Assembly (NCBI GenBank): GCA_963625655.1
Contig: CAVFTS010000003.1
Coordinates: forward strand, 17,682-81,681
From: F23-B02 sp963625655
GTDB taxonomy: Bacteria; Bacillota; Clostridia; Oscillospirales; Oscillospiraceae
Direction: 5' to 3'
DNA: 64,000 bases
Below are positions 39,437 through 47,812 of the stretch, piece after piece (positions within the stretch are counted from its first letter, which is position 1; each line of letters starts with the position of its first letter). The position numbers and the translations under genes were made by a program. The notes under the pieces are model-generated. The model did no database searches. It saw nothing but the letters and a program-made list of their open reading frames with translations, and was not told where the DNA came from.

Positions 39437-40819
39437 ATGGAAAACGGAATCGTCAGAAGGGTCATAGGGCCCGTTGTGGACGTACAGTTTCCCTCCGGGA
39501 AAATGCCAGAGATATACAACGCAATAGAGGTCGAGCTTCCCGACCGCAAGGTGACCATGGAGGCGGTGCAGCACCTCGGCGACAACACGGTGCGCTGCAT
39601 CTCCCTGTTCTCGACCGACGGTATGCAGAGAGGCTGCCGTGCCGTGGACACCGATTCCCCCGTGACGGTCCCCGTCGGCGAAGCGACGCTCGGCCGCATG
39701 TTCAACGTTGTCGGCGAGCCTATCGACGAAAAGGGTCCCGTCGAGGCGCAGCGACTGCCCATACACCGCAAAGCGCCCGAATTTACCGAGGTCACCCCGG
39801 CGACCGAGATACTTGAGACCGGCATTAAGGTCATAGATCTTCTTGCACCCTATGCAAAGGGCGGCAAGATCGGCCTGTTCGGCGGCGCAGGCGTCGGCAA
39901 GACTGTCCTCATTCAGGAGCTTATCCGCAACGTCGCATACGAGCACGGCGGCTACTCCGTGTTTGCGGGCGTCGGCGAGCGCAGTCGTGAGGGCAACGAC
40001 CTTTGGAACGAAATGACGGAGTCCGGCGTCATAAACAAGACGGCGTTGGTGTTCGGTCAGATGAACGAGCCGCCCGGAGCGAGACTCCGTGTGCCGCTGT
40101 CGGGACTGACCATTGCGGAGAACTTCCGTGACCAGTCGGGTCAGGACGTGCTGCTGTTCATCGACAATATATTCAGATTCACGCAGGCAGGCTCCGAGGT
40201 CTCGGCACTGCTCGGGCGTATGCCCTCCGCAGTCGGCTATCAGCCGACGCTGGCGACCGAAATGGGCGCACTTCAGGAGCGCATCACCTCGACGAAGAAC
40301 GGCTCCGTTACCTCGGTACAGGCAATTTACGTTCCCGCCGACGACTTAACCGACCCCGCTCCCGCAACCGCCTTTGCGCACCTCGATGCGACGACGGTTC
40401 TGAGCCGTGCCATTTCCGAGCTGGGCATATACCCCGCAGTCGATCCTCTCGATTCCACCTCAAGACTTCTCGACCCGAACGTCCTCGGACGTGAGCATTA
40501 CGACACCGCCCGTGAGGTACAGTCCGTGCTTCAGAAGTACAAGGATCTCCAGGACATCATCGCCGTTTTAGGCATGGACGAGCTGAGCGCAGACGACAAG
40601 GCGGTCGTCAACCGCGCGAGAAGGATACAGCGCTTCCTGTCGCAGCCCTTCCACGTTGCCGAGGTCTTTACCGGCACTCCGGGCAAGTACGTTCGCATGG
40701 AGGACACCATACGCAGCTTCCAGGCAATACTCGGCGGTGACTGCGACAAGATACCCGAGCAGGCGTTCCTTATGGCGGGTACCATCGACGATGTGCTGAA
40801 AAAGCAAAGAGAGATGTGA
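39437..40819 (+). CDS. atpD: ATP synthase F1 subunit beta
   Basis: A 460-residue catalytic subunit. P-loop GGAGVGKTVL (~154-163), catalytic Glu in GVGERSREGNDLW, Walker B LLFIDNIFRFTQAGSEVSALLGR, and ALQERITSTKNGSVTSVQA are present. Length is normal. AGGAGG lies before the ATG; epsilon follows after 3 nt. Confidence 0.98.
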   Translation: MENGIVRRVIGPVVDVQFPSGKMPEIYNAIEVELPDRKVTMEAVQHLGDNTVRCISLFSTDGMQRGCRAVDTDSPVTVPVGEATLGRMFNVVGEPIDEKGPVEAQRLPIHRKAPEFTEVTPATEILETGIKVIDLLAPYAKGGKIGLFGGAGVGKTVLIQELIRNVAYEHGGYSVFAGVGERSREGNDLWNEMTESGVINKTALVFGQMNEPPGARLRVPLSGLTIAENFRDQSGQDVLLFIDNIFRFTQAGSEVSALLGRMPSAVGYQPTLATEMGALQERITSTKNGSVTSVQAIYVPADDLTDPAPATAFAHLDATTVLSRAISELGIYPAVDPLDSTSRLLDPNVLGREHYDTAREVQSVLQKYKDLQDIIAVLGMDELSADDKAVVNRARRIQRFLSQPFHVAEVFTGTPGKYVRMEDTIRSFQAILGGDCDKIPEQAFLMAGTIDDVLKKQREM

Positions 40820-40822
40820 GCC

Positions 40823-41233
40823 ATGGCTAAACTGATCCACCTTCAGATTGTCACCGCAGGCGGCACGATCTGCGACGAGAACGTAAGCTATGTCGGCGTT
40901 CCGCTCACCGACGGCGACGCAGGTCTGCTCCCCGGTCATGCGGCGATGCTCGGCGCTCTGAGAGAGGGTGTCGTGAGCTACACCATGGACGGTGAGAAGC
41001 ACTACGTCGCAATTTCCGGCGGTGTTCTGAGCGTTGCCGGAAACGAGCTTATCATACTCGCCCGCAGCGCAGAGCTTGCCGAGAGCATCGACATCGCCCG
41101 TGCGCAGGCGTCGCTTGAGCGTGCAAAGCAGCGCATTGCGGCGAAAAACGAAAACTTTGACCATCGTCGTGCGGAGCTGAGCATGCACCGTGCTTTGGCG
41201 AGAATAAAGACATATGAACATATTCGTAAATGA
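40823..41233 (+). CDS. atpC: ATP synthase F1 subunit epsilon
   Basis: A 136-residue subunit with an N-terminal beta-sandwich (LQIVTAGGTICDENVSYVGV, GDAGLLPGHAAMLGAL) and a C-terminal helical hairpin (ESIDIARAQASLERAKQR). The second helix can inhibit ATP hydrolysis in this family. Last gene of the operon, followed by a terminator. Confidence 0.94.
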   Translation: MAKLIHLQIVTAGGTICDENVSYVGVPLTDGDAGLLPGHAAMLGALREGVVSYTMDGEKHYVAISGGVLSVAGNELIILARSAELAESIDIARAQASLERAKQRIAAKNENFDHRRAELSMHRALARIKTYEHIRK

Positions 41234-41234
41234 A

Positions 41235-41267
41235 AAAACGGCTTCTTGTAAGCGAGAAGCCGCTTTT
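41235..41267 (+). terminator. Terminator of the ATP synthase operon
   Basis: CGGCTTCT (41239-41246) pairs with AGAAGCCG (41255-41262); A-run before and CTTTTT after. Confidence 0.85.
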
Positions 41268-41274
41268 TCATTGC

Positions 41275-41302
41275 TTGCATTTCAAAAAAGAAGTGCTATA
41301 AT
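41275..41302 (+). promoter_or_regulatory. Promoter of the YoaK-like gene
   Basis: TTGCAT (41275-41280), 16-nt spacer, TATAAT (41297-41302). Confidence 0.6.
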
Positions 41303-41334
41303 TGAGCCTGTTTAAGCTGACGGGGGGCGATTTG

Positions 41335-42006
41335 ATGAAGGAAAACTTAAAGCCGGACTTTTACCGACATTTGTCGCTTTCCGCAGTAGGCGGTTTTTTC
41401 GGGGCGTACGCCATGCTTTGCCACAGCGATATGATGGCAAACGCACAGACAATGAACCTTTTGGAACTTTTGATGGCAACACTGCGCGGTGAACCGAGGG
41501 CGATACTGCTCCATCTCGGAGGACTGCTGATTTATCTCAGCGGTATCATGCTGACGGTATTTTTGCCACACCGTTTCGGAATTAACGTAAAGCGAGCGGT
41601 TCCGGTTGTCGATGCAGCTGCGGCAATAGTTCTCGGACTGCTGCCGGACAGCGTGTTGGGCTTCGTCGCTTTGTACCCGATCTTTTTTGCGATGAGCTTC
41701 CAGTGGAGCGCATTTTCGGGTGCAAGAGGCTACAGCAGCTCGTGCATTTTCTCCACAAACAACACAAAGCAGGCAACGCTTGCGGTTGCGGAGTATTTGA
41801 ATGACGGGAACAGAAAGCATCTCGGCAAGGCGTTTTTCTACGGAATGACGCTTCTTGCGTTTCACTTGGGAGCGGTCGCCAGCTTTTTCTCGGTGCGGTC
41901 GTTCGGCATAAAGGGAGCGTGGTGCAACCTGCCGCTGATCGGCATATCCCTTGCTGCAATACTCTGCGAGGAGAGAGCGGCATCCTTGGCACCGGAAGCA
42001 AAATAA
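41335..42006 (+). CDS. YoaK/DUF1275-family membrane protein
   Basis: A 223-residue inner-membrane protein with six hydrophobic segments. Start ATG 41335 follows GGGGGGCG. The family features are seen in LSAVGGFFGAYAMLCHSDMMANAQTMN-type opening (GGFFGAYAMLCHSD, ANAQTMNL), GLLIYLSGIMLTVFL, and MSFQWSAFSGARGYSSSCIF with STNNTKQATLAVAEYL. The usual reading is 'GGFLDAYTYLL...G..F..AQTGN'. Transport role unknown. Confidence 0.8.
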   Translation: MKENLKPDFYRHLSLSAVGGFFGAYAMLCHSDMMANAQTMNLLELLMATLRGEPRAILLHLGGLLIYLSGIMLTVFLPHRFGINVKRAVPVVDAAAAIVLGLLPDSVLGFVALYPIFFAMSFQWSAFSGARGYSSSCIFSTNNTKQATLAVAEYLNDGNRKHLGKAFFYGMTLLAFHLGAVASFFSVRSFGIKGAWCNLPLIGISLAAILCEERAASLAPEAK

Positions 42007-42017
42007 CGAGATAATAC

Positions 42018-42046
42018 AAAAACCGTTGGCATGCCAACGGTTTTTT
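42018..42046 (+). terminator. Terminator after YoaK-like gene
   Basis: AAAAACCGTTGG-CATG-CCAACGGTTTTT: a fully self-complementary hairpin with a T-run. Confidence 0.9.
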
Positions 42047-42128
42047 CAGATTGTCAAAAAACCATGTAAAAGCAAACGCAACAGGTAAAATTCAATACGC
42101 AGCAGTGGGGTGTGAGGGAGTGGCGAAG
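42047..42128 (+). repeat. Dispersed repeat, copy 2, directly behind a terminator
   Basis: CAGATTGTCAAAAAACCATG then TAAAAGCAAACGCAACAGG and on to AGTGGCGAAG. Nearly identical to 25243-25325 over ~80 nt and in the same place relative to a terminator U-tract. Confidence 0.85.
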
Positions 42129-42206
42129 CGCCTGCTTACATGGCTTTCATATGCTGCCGCCGCTGTTTTTTCTCTTACACCGAGGGCGGACAAGAAAAGC
42201 GCAAAA

Positions 42207-43547
42207 TCACGTCTTTTTGCTTTCGGTCTCCCTTTGCGAACGCAGGTACTTCACGAGCCAGAAAACGTTCACCGCAGTCCAGCCGATGCCCGTTGCGAGT
42301 GCGACGGCGGAAAGTCCCATGCGAGCGATAAGCAGCCATGACAGCACGATGCGCATGGCGATATGCCCCAGTGAGCCGAACATACTGACACGCATTTTGC
42401 CGATGCCGTCAAAGTATCCAGCAAAGGCGTTGCCCGTAAAGCACAGCACATAGAAAAGCGCAACGGTTTTAATATACTCCTGAGCCTGAGTGAAGCTTTC
42501 GCCGGCGCCCGTTCCGAGCATGAAGCGGCATAGGGGAGCGGCTGAGAAGTACAGCACGAGTGAGGACAGAACACCGAGCGCCGAGAGCATCGCAAAGCTC
42601 ACGGCGGCGCTGCGCTTTACACGCTTTTTGTCGTGCGCACCGTAGTTCTGAGCCACGAGAACGGAGGCGGCGGAGGCACCGCTGTCGCCGAAGGAGTTGG
42701 CAAAGCCCTCTATCCTCGTGGTGGCGGTGTAGGCGGATATGTACGGCGTTCCCATGGCGTTTACCGCACCCTGAACGCAGACCTTGCCGAGGTACAGCCC
42801 CGTCTGCTGCAGGGCGGTGACGCCCGCAAAGCTCAGAGTCTTGCGGGCAAGCGCCTTGTCAAAGTGCCTGTCGCCGCCCTCAAACATCAGCTCCGGCATA
42901 CGCTTTTTGAGATAGAGCCTGCTTGCGACGGCAGCGGCGTACTGAGCAACGAAGGTCGCTCCCGCAGCGCCGAAGATGCCCCAATCGAAAACGGTTATAA
43001 ACAGCAGCGCAAGCAGAAGATTTGCGGCGACGGAGAGCGCAAGTATCACCAGCGCTGCACAGACCTTGCCCACGGAGCGCAGCAGCGCCGAATAGAAGTT
43101 GTATGCGTATGAGGCGGGGAGGGCAGCGAGCACCGTAATGAGGTAAATTTCAGTCGCGCACTCAAGCTCCGTCGGGGTTTGCAGCGCCTTTAAAAGCAGC
43201 GGCGAGGAAAGACAGCCGAGTATTGCCGCTGCGGCGAAGATCGCAAGACCGCCGACGAAGGCGGTGTAATGCTCCCGCCGAAAGGCGTCGAGGTCACCTG
43301 CACCGTAGAGCTGGGCGAGGATGACGGATATTCCGATGCAGGCGCCGACCGCCGCAAACAGAAACAGATTCATTGCCGAGCTTGCGATGCCGACGGCGGC
43401 AAACTCGTTTTCGCCGACGAATCTGCCGACCACCAAGGCGTCAACGGTGTTGTAAAATTGCTGAAGTATGTTGCCGACGATGAGCGGTGCGGTGAGACGC
43501 AGAAACGCCCCGCTCACCGAACCCGAAGTGAGACTTGCGACTTTCAT
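42207..43547 (-). CDS. MATE-family efflux transporter
   Basis: A 446-residue multidrug/toxin extrusion protein with twelve hydrophobic segments. Start ATG at 43547 follows GGAGGT. Opening motif LTAPLIVGNILQQFYNTVDALVVGRFVGENEFAAVGIASS matches the DinF/NorM pattern (short form: NILQQFYNTVDALVVGRFVG), repeated in the C-half as ALQQTGLYLGKVCVQGAVNA. It likely exports drugs or metabolites using an ion gradient. A LysR gene is divergent and could control it. Confidence 0.92.
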   Translation of the reverse strand: MKVASLTSGSVSGAFLRLTAPLIVGNILQQFYNTVDALVVGRFVGENEFAAVGIASSAMNLFLFAAVGACIGISVILAQLYGAGDLDAFRREHYTAFVGGLAIFAAAAILGCLSSPLLLKALQTPTELECATEIYLITVLAALPASYAYNFYSALLRSVGKVCAALVILALSVAANLLLALLFITVFDWGIFGAAGATFVAQYAAAVASRLYLKKRMPELMFEGGDRHFDKALARKTLSFAGVTALQQTGLYLGKVCVQGAVNAMGTPYISAYTATTRIEGFANSFGDSGASAASVLVAQNYGAHDKKRVKRSAAVSFAMLSALGVLSSLVLYFSAAPLCRFMLGTGAGESFTQAQEYIKTVALFYVLCFTGNAFAGYFDGIGKMRVSMFGSLGHIAMRIVLSWLLIARMGLSAVALATGIGWTAVNVFWLVKYLRSQRETESKKT

Positions 43548-43568
43548 GCCGAGACCTCCGTGTGCTTG

Positions 43569-43597
43569 TTGACAATTATTAAAACATCGCGTATGCT
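43569..43597 (+). promoter_or_regulatory. Promoter of LysR gene in the divergent region
   Basis: TTGACA (43569-43574), 17-nt spacer, TATGCT (43592-43597). The MATE gene reads away to the left; its own promoter must overlap this stretch. Confidence 0.65.
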
Positions 43598-43659
43598 TTG
43601 AGTAAAGCGAAACATAATCAACATGAATATGACAAACAGTCAAGGTAAAGGAGGACAAA

Positions 43660-44550
43660 ATGGAGCTTGAACGCTGCAAGACCGTTCTGCGAGTGGCGGA
43701 GCTTGGGAACATCTCAGCCGTCGCCGAGGAGATGAACTACACCGCATCGGGCGTGAGCCGAAGCGTCGCCGCAATGGAAAAGGAGCTGGGCTTTCGGCTG
43801 TTTTACAGGAAGCACGACGGCGTTGAGCCGACCCCGGAATGCGAAAGGATGCTTGGCGCTTTGCGCAGCTTCGTGTTTTCGGGCGAGGTCTGCCTTCAGC
43901 TTTCGGGGAGCATACGCAAGCTCGACACCGGCTCCGTGACCGTCGGCTGCGCATACAGCGCATACTACGGCAGCATTTGTGAACGCATTTCGGAGTTTCG
44001 GGCGCTGCATCCGGGGATCAGCCTGCGCCTGCGCCACGGCGGCAGCAGCGAACTTATGCAGGCGCTGCAAAACCGTGAGCTTGACCTGTGCCTCATAAGC
44101 AGGAGGGAGGGCGACTGCGAATGGTTACCGCTCTGCCGTGACGAGCTTAAAGCGTGGGTGCCCTCCTCGTCGCCGCTTGCAGGGCTTCCTGCCGTACAGC
44201 TTGAGTCATTCGCCGTAGAGCCGTATATAGACATTCTTTTCGGACTCGGCTCCGAGAGCGACAACAGCAGGCTGTTTGAAAGCGTCGGTCTCAGTCCGAA
44301 CACGCAGTTTTGCGTTTCGGACAGCGCTTCCGGCTATTACATGGTCGAGGCGGGGCTTGGCATTGCAATGAATAACGCCTTGAACAGCGACGACTTTAAG
44401 GGGCGTGTGAGCATTCTTCCGCTCTCTCCGCCGCAGCTCGTGGAGGTCGGTATCGCATCCATGAGCGACCCCGCTCCGGCGGCGGGCGCTTTCCTTGCGT
44501 ATCTGAAAAGTAAGGGCATCGGTCCGAGAAAAAATACCACAGCCTCCTGA
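43660..44550 (+). CDS. LysR-family transcriptional regulator
   Basis: A 296-residue protein: HTH in LRVAELGNISAVAEEMNYTA and SGVSRSVAAMEKELGFRLF; effector domain from GSVTVGCAYSAYYGSICERI. AAAGGAGG precedes the ATG. Divergent from the MATE pump, so that pump is a likely target. Not closely similar in sequence to the LysR protein at 7520. Confidence 0.9.
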   Translation: MELERCKTVLRVAELGNISAVAEEMNYTASGVSRSVAAMEKELGFRLFYRKHDGVEPTPECERMLGALRSFVFSGEVCLQLSGSIRKLDTGSVTVGCAYSAYYGSICERISEFRALHPGISLRLRHGGSSELMQALQNRELDLCLISRREGDCEWLPLCRDELKAWVPSSSPLAGLPAVQLESFAVEPYIDILFGLGSESDNSRLFESVGLSPNTQFCVSDSASGYYMVEAGLGIAMNNALNSDDFKGRVSILPLSPPQLVEVGIASMSDPAPAAGAFLAYLKSKGIGPRKNTTAS

Positions 44551-44572
44551 GAAGCTGTGGTATTTTTTAATT
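44531..44572. terminator. Bidirectional terminator between LysR and fhs
   Basis: AAAATACCACAGC pairs with GCTGTGGTATTTT around a short loop (44531-44567), with T-runs on both strands; it overlaps the LysR stop. Confidence 0.85.
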
Positions 44573-44573
44573 C

Positions 44574-46244
44574 TCAAAACAGACCGCTGATGACGCCGTC
44601 GTCGGTGACGTCGATGCCCTCGGCGGCGGGGACACGGGGAAGTCCCGGCATGGTCAGTACGTCACCCGTGAGAGCGACGATGAAGCCCGCTCCGGCGGAA
44701 AGCCTGACGCCTCGCACCGAGACGGTGAAGTCCTCCGGCGCACCGAGCTTCTTCGGGTCGTCGGAAAAGCTGTACTGCGTTTTCGCAATGCAGACGGGAA
44801 GCCCAGCAAAGCCCAAAGCCGTGAGCCTGTCTATCTGCTTTTGCGCAGCGGGCGAAAAAACAACGCCGCTGCCGCCGTAGATACGCCTTACAACGGCGTC
44901 TACCTTCTCGGCGACGGAGAGAGAGCCCTCGTAGCAATAGCGGAAGTCGGCTTTCTCCTCGCATAGCCGCATGACCTCTTCAGCCAGCGCTTCACCGCCC
45001 TTGCCGCCGTCCTCCCAGACGGTGGCGACGACGGCGCTCAGAGCCTTTTGGCGGCAGACGGAGACAATTGCGTCCACCTCATCGTCCGTATCAGTGCGGA
45101 AGCGGTTTACCGCAACGACGCAGGGCAGCCCGTAGACCTCACGAATATTCCGAGCGTGGCGCATGAGGTTCGGAAGCCCCCGCACTACGGCGGCGACGTT
45201 TTCCTGCGAAAGCTCATTTTTCGGCACGCCGCCGTGCATCTTCAGCGCACGGACGGTTGCGACCAAAACGACCGCTGCGGGGGAAAGATTTGCCGTGCGG
45301 CACTTTATGTCGAAAAACTTCTCCGCACCGAGGTCTGCGCCGAAGCCCGCCTCCGTGACGGCGTAGTCGCCGAGAGCGAGTGCGGTTCTGGTTGCGATAA
45401 TGCTGTTGCAGCCGTGTGCGATATTCGCAAAGGGTCCGCCGTGGACGATGGCTGGCGTGCCCTCAAGCGTCTGGACGAGGTTGGGCTTTATTGCGTCCTT
45501 CAAGAGCGCCGCCATTGCGCCGACCGCCTTCAGATCGGCGGCGGTGACCGGTCTGCCCTCGGTGTCGAAGGCAACGACGATGCGGGCAAGGCGCTCCTTC
45601 AGATCGTGCAGCGACGAGGCAAGACAGAGTATCGCCATGATCTCGCTTGCGACTGTGATGTCAAAGCCGTCCTCACGGGGGACGCCGTTTGCTTTGCCGC
45701 CGAGGCCGTCCACAATGCATCGAAGCTGCCTGTCGTTCATATCCACACAGCGCTTCCAGCATATGCTGCCTATGTCAATGCCGAGTGCGTTTCCGTGCTG
45801 AATATGATTGTCGAGCATTGCGGCAAGAAGATTGCTTGCGGCGCCGACTGCGTGGATGTCCCCGGTAAAGTGGAGGTTAATGTCCTCCATCGGCACTATC
45901 TGTGACATACCGCCGCCCGTTGCACCGCCCTTTAGCCCGAATACGGGGCCGAGCGACGGCTCACGCAGAGCGAGCACAGCAGATCTGCCCAAGCGCCGCA
46001 GCCCGTCGGCAAGACCGATGGTGACGGTCGTCTTGCCCTCACCTGCGCTTGTCGGCGTTACGGCGGTGACCAAAACGAGCTTCCCGCTCCTTCCCGCACC
46101 GAAATCGGGGGGAAGGCAAAGCTTTGCCTTGTACCTGCCGTAGCATTCCACGAGGCTTTCGTCAATGCCGGCGTCGGCTGCTATATCAAGTATCGGCTTT
46201 AAGCCGTTTCTCCGTGCTATTTCAATGTCGGGCAAATACTCCAT
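44574..46244 (-). CDS. fhs: Formate-tetrahydrofolate ligase
   Basis: A 556-residue cytoplasmic enzyme making 10-formyl-THF from formate, THF and ATP. ATG at 46244 has GGAGGT 8 nt upstream; an ATG six bases earlier abuts the ribosome site. Motifs: P-loop TPTSAGEGKTTVTIGLADG, REPSLGPVFGLKGGATGGG, and EAGFGADLGAEKF. It supplies one-carbon units for purines and, in acetogens, the Wood-Ljungdahl path; no other pathway genes are here. Confidence 0.96.
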   Translation of the reverse strand: MEYLPDIEIARRNGLKPILDIAADAGIDESLVECYGRYKAKLCLPPDFGAGRSGKLVLVTAVTPTSAGEGKTTVTIGLADGLRRLGRSAVLALREPSLGPVFGLKGGATGGGMSQIVPMEDINLHFTGDIHAVGAASNLLAAMLDNHIQHGNALGIDIGSICWKRCVDMNDRQLRCIVDGLGGKANGVPREDGFDITVASEIMAILCLASSLHDLKERLARIVVAFDTEGRPVTAADLKAVGAMAALLKDAIKPNLVQTLEGTPAIVHGGPFANIAHGCNSIIATRTALALGDYAVTEAGFGADLGAEKFFDIKCRTANLSPAAVVLVATVRALKMHGGVPKNELSQENVAAVVRGLPNLMRHARNIREVYGLPCVVAVNRFRTDTDDEVDAIVSVCRQKALSAVVATVWEDGGKGGEALAEEVMRLCEEKADFRYCYEGSLSVAEKVDAVVRRIYGGSGVVFSPAAQKQIDRLTALGFAGLPVCIAKTQYSFSDDPKKLGAPEDFTVSVRGVRLSAGAGFIVALTGDVLTMPGLPRVPAAEGIDVTDDGVISGLF

Positions 46245-46269
46245 GGACATACCTCCTTTTGCTGCATAT

Positions 46270-46298
46270 ATAATAATTGCAAAGCGGCCGTTTGTAAA
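46270..46298 (-). promoter_or_regulatory. fhs promoter
   Basis: On the minus strand TTTACA (46298-46293), 17-nt spacer, TATTAT (46275-46270). It is 4 nt from the divergent promoter on the other strand. Confidence 0.6.
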
Positions 46299-46301
46299 GT
46301 A

Positions 46302-46330
46302 TTGATACTGTTCGAGTTTTATGATAAAAT
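46302..46330 (+). promoter_or_regulatory. Promoter of the SGNH lipoprotein gene
   Basis: TTGATA (46302-46307), 17-nt spacer, TAAAAT (46325-46330), divergent from the fhs promoter. Confidence 0.6.
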
Positions 46331-46360
46331 AAATAAGCATTCATGTTAGAGGTGATGGAG

Positions 46361-47155
46361 ATGAAAAGAAAAACGGCATTATTGATTGCTTTCTGCATTG
46401 TTTTGTCAATATTTACGCTTGCAGCCTGCTCAAATGACGCAGAGCCCGCTCCCGATAAGGCGGAGGAGAGCACAACCCCGGTGAGCGACAATCCGTTGCT
46501 GCCGGAGACCTCCGAGGACCCGGAGCCCACTACCGTTTTGGGCGAAACGGAGGACGCCGGAAGCGAGTATATAGACAAGCTCGTGTTTATAGGCGACAGC
46601 ACGACCTACGGCCTGAAGGCGTACGGAATGCTGTCCGGCGGTAAGGATACGCTTCAGGTATGGACCCCCTCCAGCGGAACGCTTGCGCTGTTTAATCAGA
46701 GCTGGGCTACCATAGTTTACCCGGAGACGGGTGAGGAGATACCCATCACCGCAGCGGTCGAGCGCAGGCAGCCGGAGTACCTTGTACTGACCATCGGCGT
46801 GAACGGCGTTTCCATGATGGACGAGGAGCAGTTCAAGGCGGATTACACCGACCTTGTGCAGCGCATACGGGAGGTCAGCCCCGACACCAAGATCATCTGC
46901 AACTCGATATACCCCGTGCAGGCGAGCTATGAGGCAAAGGACAACGGCATAAACAATACCGTCATCGAAAGAGCCAACGGCTGGATAAAGCAGATAGCCG
47001 AGGAGACGGGGACGAGATATCTCGACAGTGCCTCCGTTTTGAAGGGCGAGGACGGTTGCCTCAATCCTGATTACGGCAACGGCGACGGGATACATCTCGG
47101 TCCCGCCGGCTTTGAACGAGTCCTTAATTACATCCGCACACACGCTTACAGGTAA
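46361..47155 (+). CDS. SGNH/GDSL-type hydrolase lipoprotein
   Basis: A 264-residue exported lipoprotein; ATG 46361 with GAGGTG upstream. Lipobox LAACS, an acidic/proline-rich linker to ~70, then the hydrolase fold: block I FIGDSTTYGLKAYG (nucleophile Ser), block III region LTIGVNGVSMMD (Gly-x-Asn), and block V GDGIHLGPAGF with Asp and His. It may remove acyl groups from wall or surface polymers. The lipoprotein downstream is 12 nt away and probably co-transcribed. Confidence 0.82.
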   Translation: MKRKTALLIAFCIVLSIFTLAACSNDAEPAPDKAEESTTPVSDNPLLPETSEDPEPTTVLGETEDAGSEYIDKLVFIGDSTTYGLKAYGMLSGGKDTLQVWTPSSGTLALFNQSWATIVYPETGEEIPITAAVERRQPEYLVLTIGVNGVSMMDEEQFKADYTDLVQRIREVSPDTKIICNSIYPVQASYEAKDNGINNTVIERANGWIKQIAEETGTRYLDSASVLKGEDGCLNPDYGNGDGIHLGPAGFERVLNYIRTHAYR

Positions 47156-47167
47156 GGAGCAAAAAAT

Positions 47168-47656
47168 ATGAAAAGAATAGCTGCACTTATTGCTGTGCTG
47201 GCGCTCATGCTCGGTCTTGCAGCCTGCGCCGCAAACGACGAGAAGAAGCCCGTTAAGACCGTCCCTATGGAGACAGTCAAGGACGCCGTCTGCGAGGTCG
47301 CTCTTGCCGACGGCATGGAGGAGCTGAACGCAGACTATGTGGGTCGTATGCTCAAGCTTAACGAGGGCGATTACGACAGCTACTATGCCGCAATCTCAAG
47401 CGTCAGCCTAAGCATCAACGAGTTCGGCGTTTTCAAGGCAAAGGACGCAGCCCAGGCTGCCGAGATCGAAAGCGCACTGAACGAGTACCTTGAGTATCGC
47501 AGGGAGATTTGGATGGACGAGTACCTTCCCGAAGAGTACCCCAAGCTGGAGAACGCTTCGGTACACAAAGAGGGGCTGTATGTCTGCTACTTCATCCTTG
47601 ACGACGATACCACCGCTGCGGCGCTCAAGGCCTTCGAGGGCTGCTTTGAAAGCTGA
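47168..47656 (+). CDS. DUF4358-type lipoprotein
   Basis: A 162-residue lipoprotein (lipobox LAACA) with a compact alpha/beta domain: ETVKDAVCEVALADGMEEL, SVSLSINEFGVFKAKDAAQA, and a closing LYVCYFILDDDTTAAALKAF. This pattern matches DUF4358, common in Clostridia and of unknown role, often placed beside SGNH or MBOAT acyl-transfer genes, which fits the neighbour here. Confidence 0.75.
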   Translation: MKRIAALIAVLALMLGLAACAANDEKKPVKTVPMETVKDAVCEVALADGMEELNADYVGRMLKLNEGDYDSYYAAISSVSLSINEFGVFKAKDAAQAAEIESALNEYLEYRREIWMDEYLPEEYPKLENASVHKEGLYVCYFILDDDTTAAALKAFEGCFES

Positions 47657-47673
47657 GATAAAACGACATAAAA

Positions 47674-47705
47674 GCAACGTCCGCTTTGCAAAAAGCGGAC
47701 GTTGC
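47674..47705 (+). terminator. Terminator of the lipoprotein pair
   Basis: A perfect 14-bp stem (GCAACGTCCGCTTT with AAAGCGGACGTTGC) and GCAA loop. The U-tract is poor (TCAG follows at once). Confidence 0.75.
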
Positions 47706-47706
47706 T

Positions 47707-47765
47707 CAGACTGTCAAAGAACCACTGTTTTCAGGAAGCGAAAACAGTGGTTCTTTGACAGTCTG
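47707..47765. repeat. Perfect inverted pair of the terminator-associated dispersed repeat
   Basis: Each arm starts CAGACTGTCAAAGAACCACT and is 26 nt (47707-47732 and, reversed, 47740-47765); the arms are perfectly complementary around AGGAAGC. Each arm lies just outside a terminator of one of two converging operons, so each has the same orientation relative to its own transcript as copies at 25243 and 42047. Confidence 0.9.
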
Positions 47766-47767
47766 AA

Positions 47768-47797
47768 ATCCCGACGGCGTAAACCGTCGGGATTTTT
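47768..47797. terminator. Terminator of the acyl-ACP thioesterase gene (bidirectional)
   Basis: ATCCCGACGG (47768-47777) pairs with CCGTCGGGAT (47784-47793), T-run on the plus side. On the minus strand it is 20 nt behind the thioesterase stop. Confidence 0.8.
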
Positions 47798-47812
47798 CGT
47801 GTTCATGTTCAA

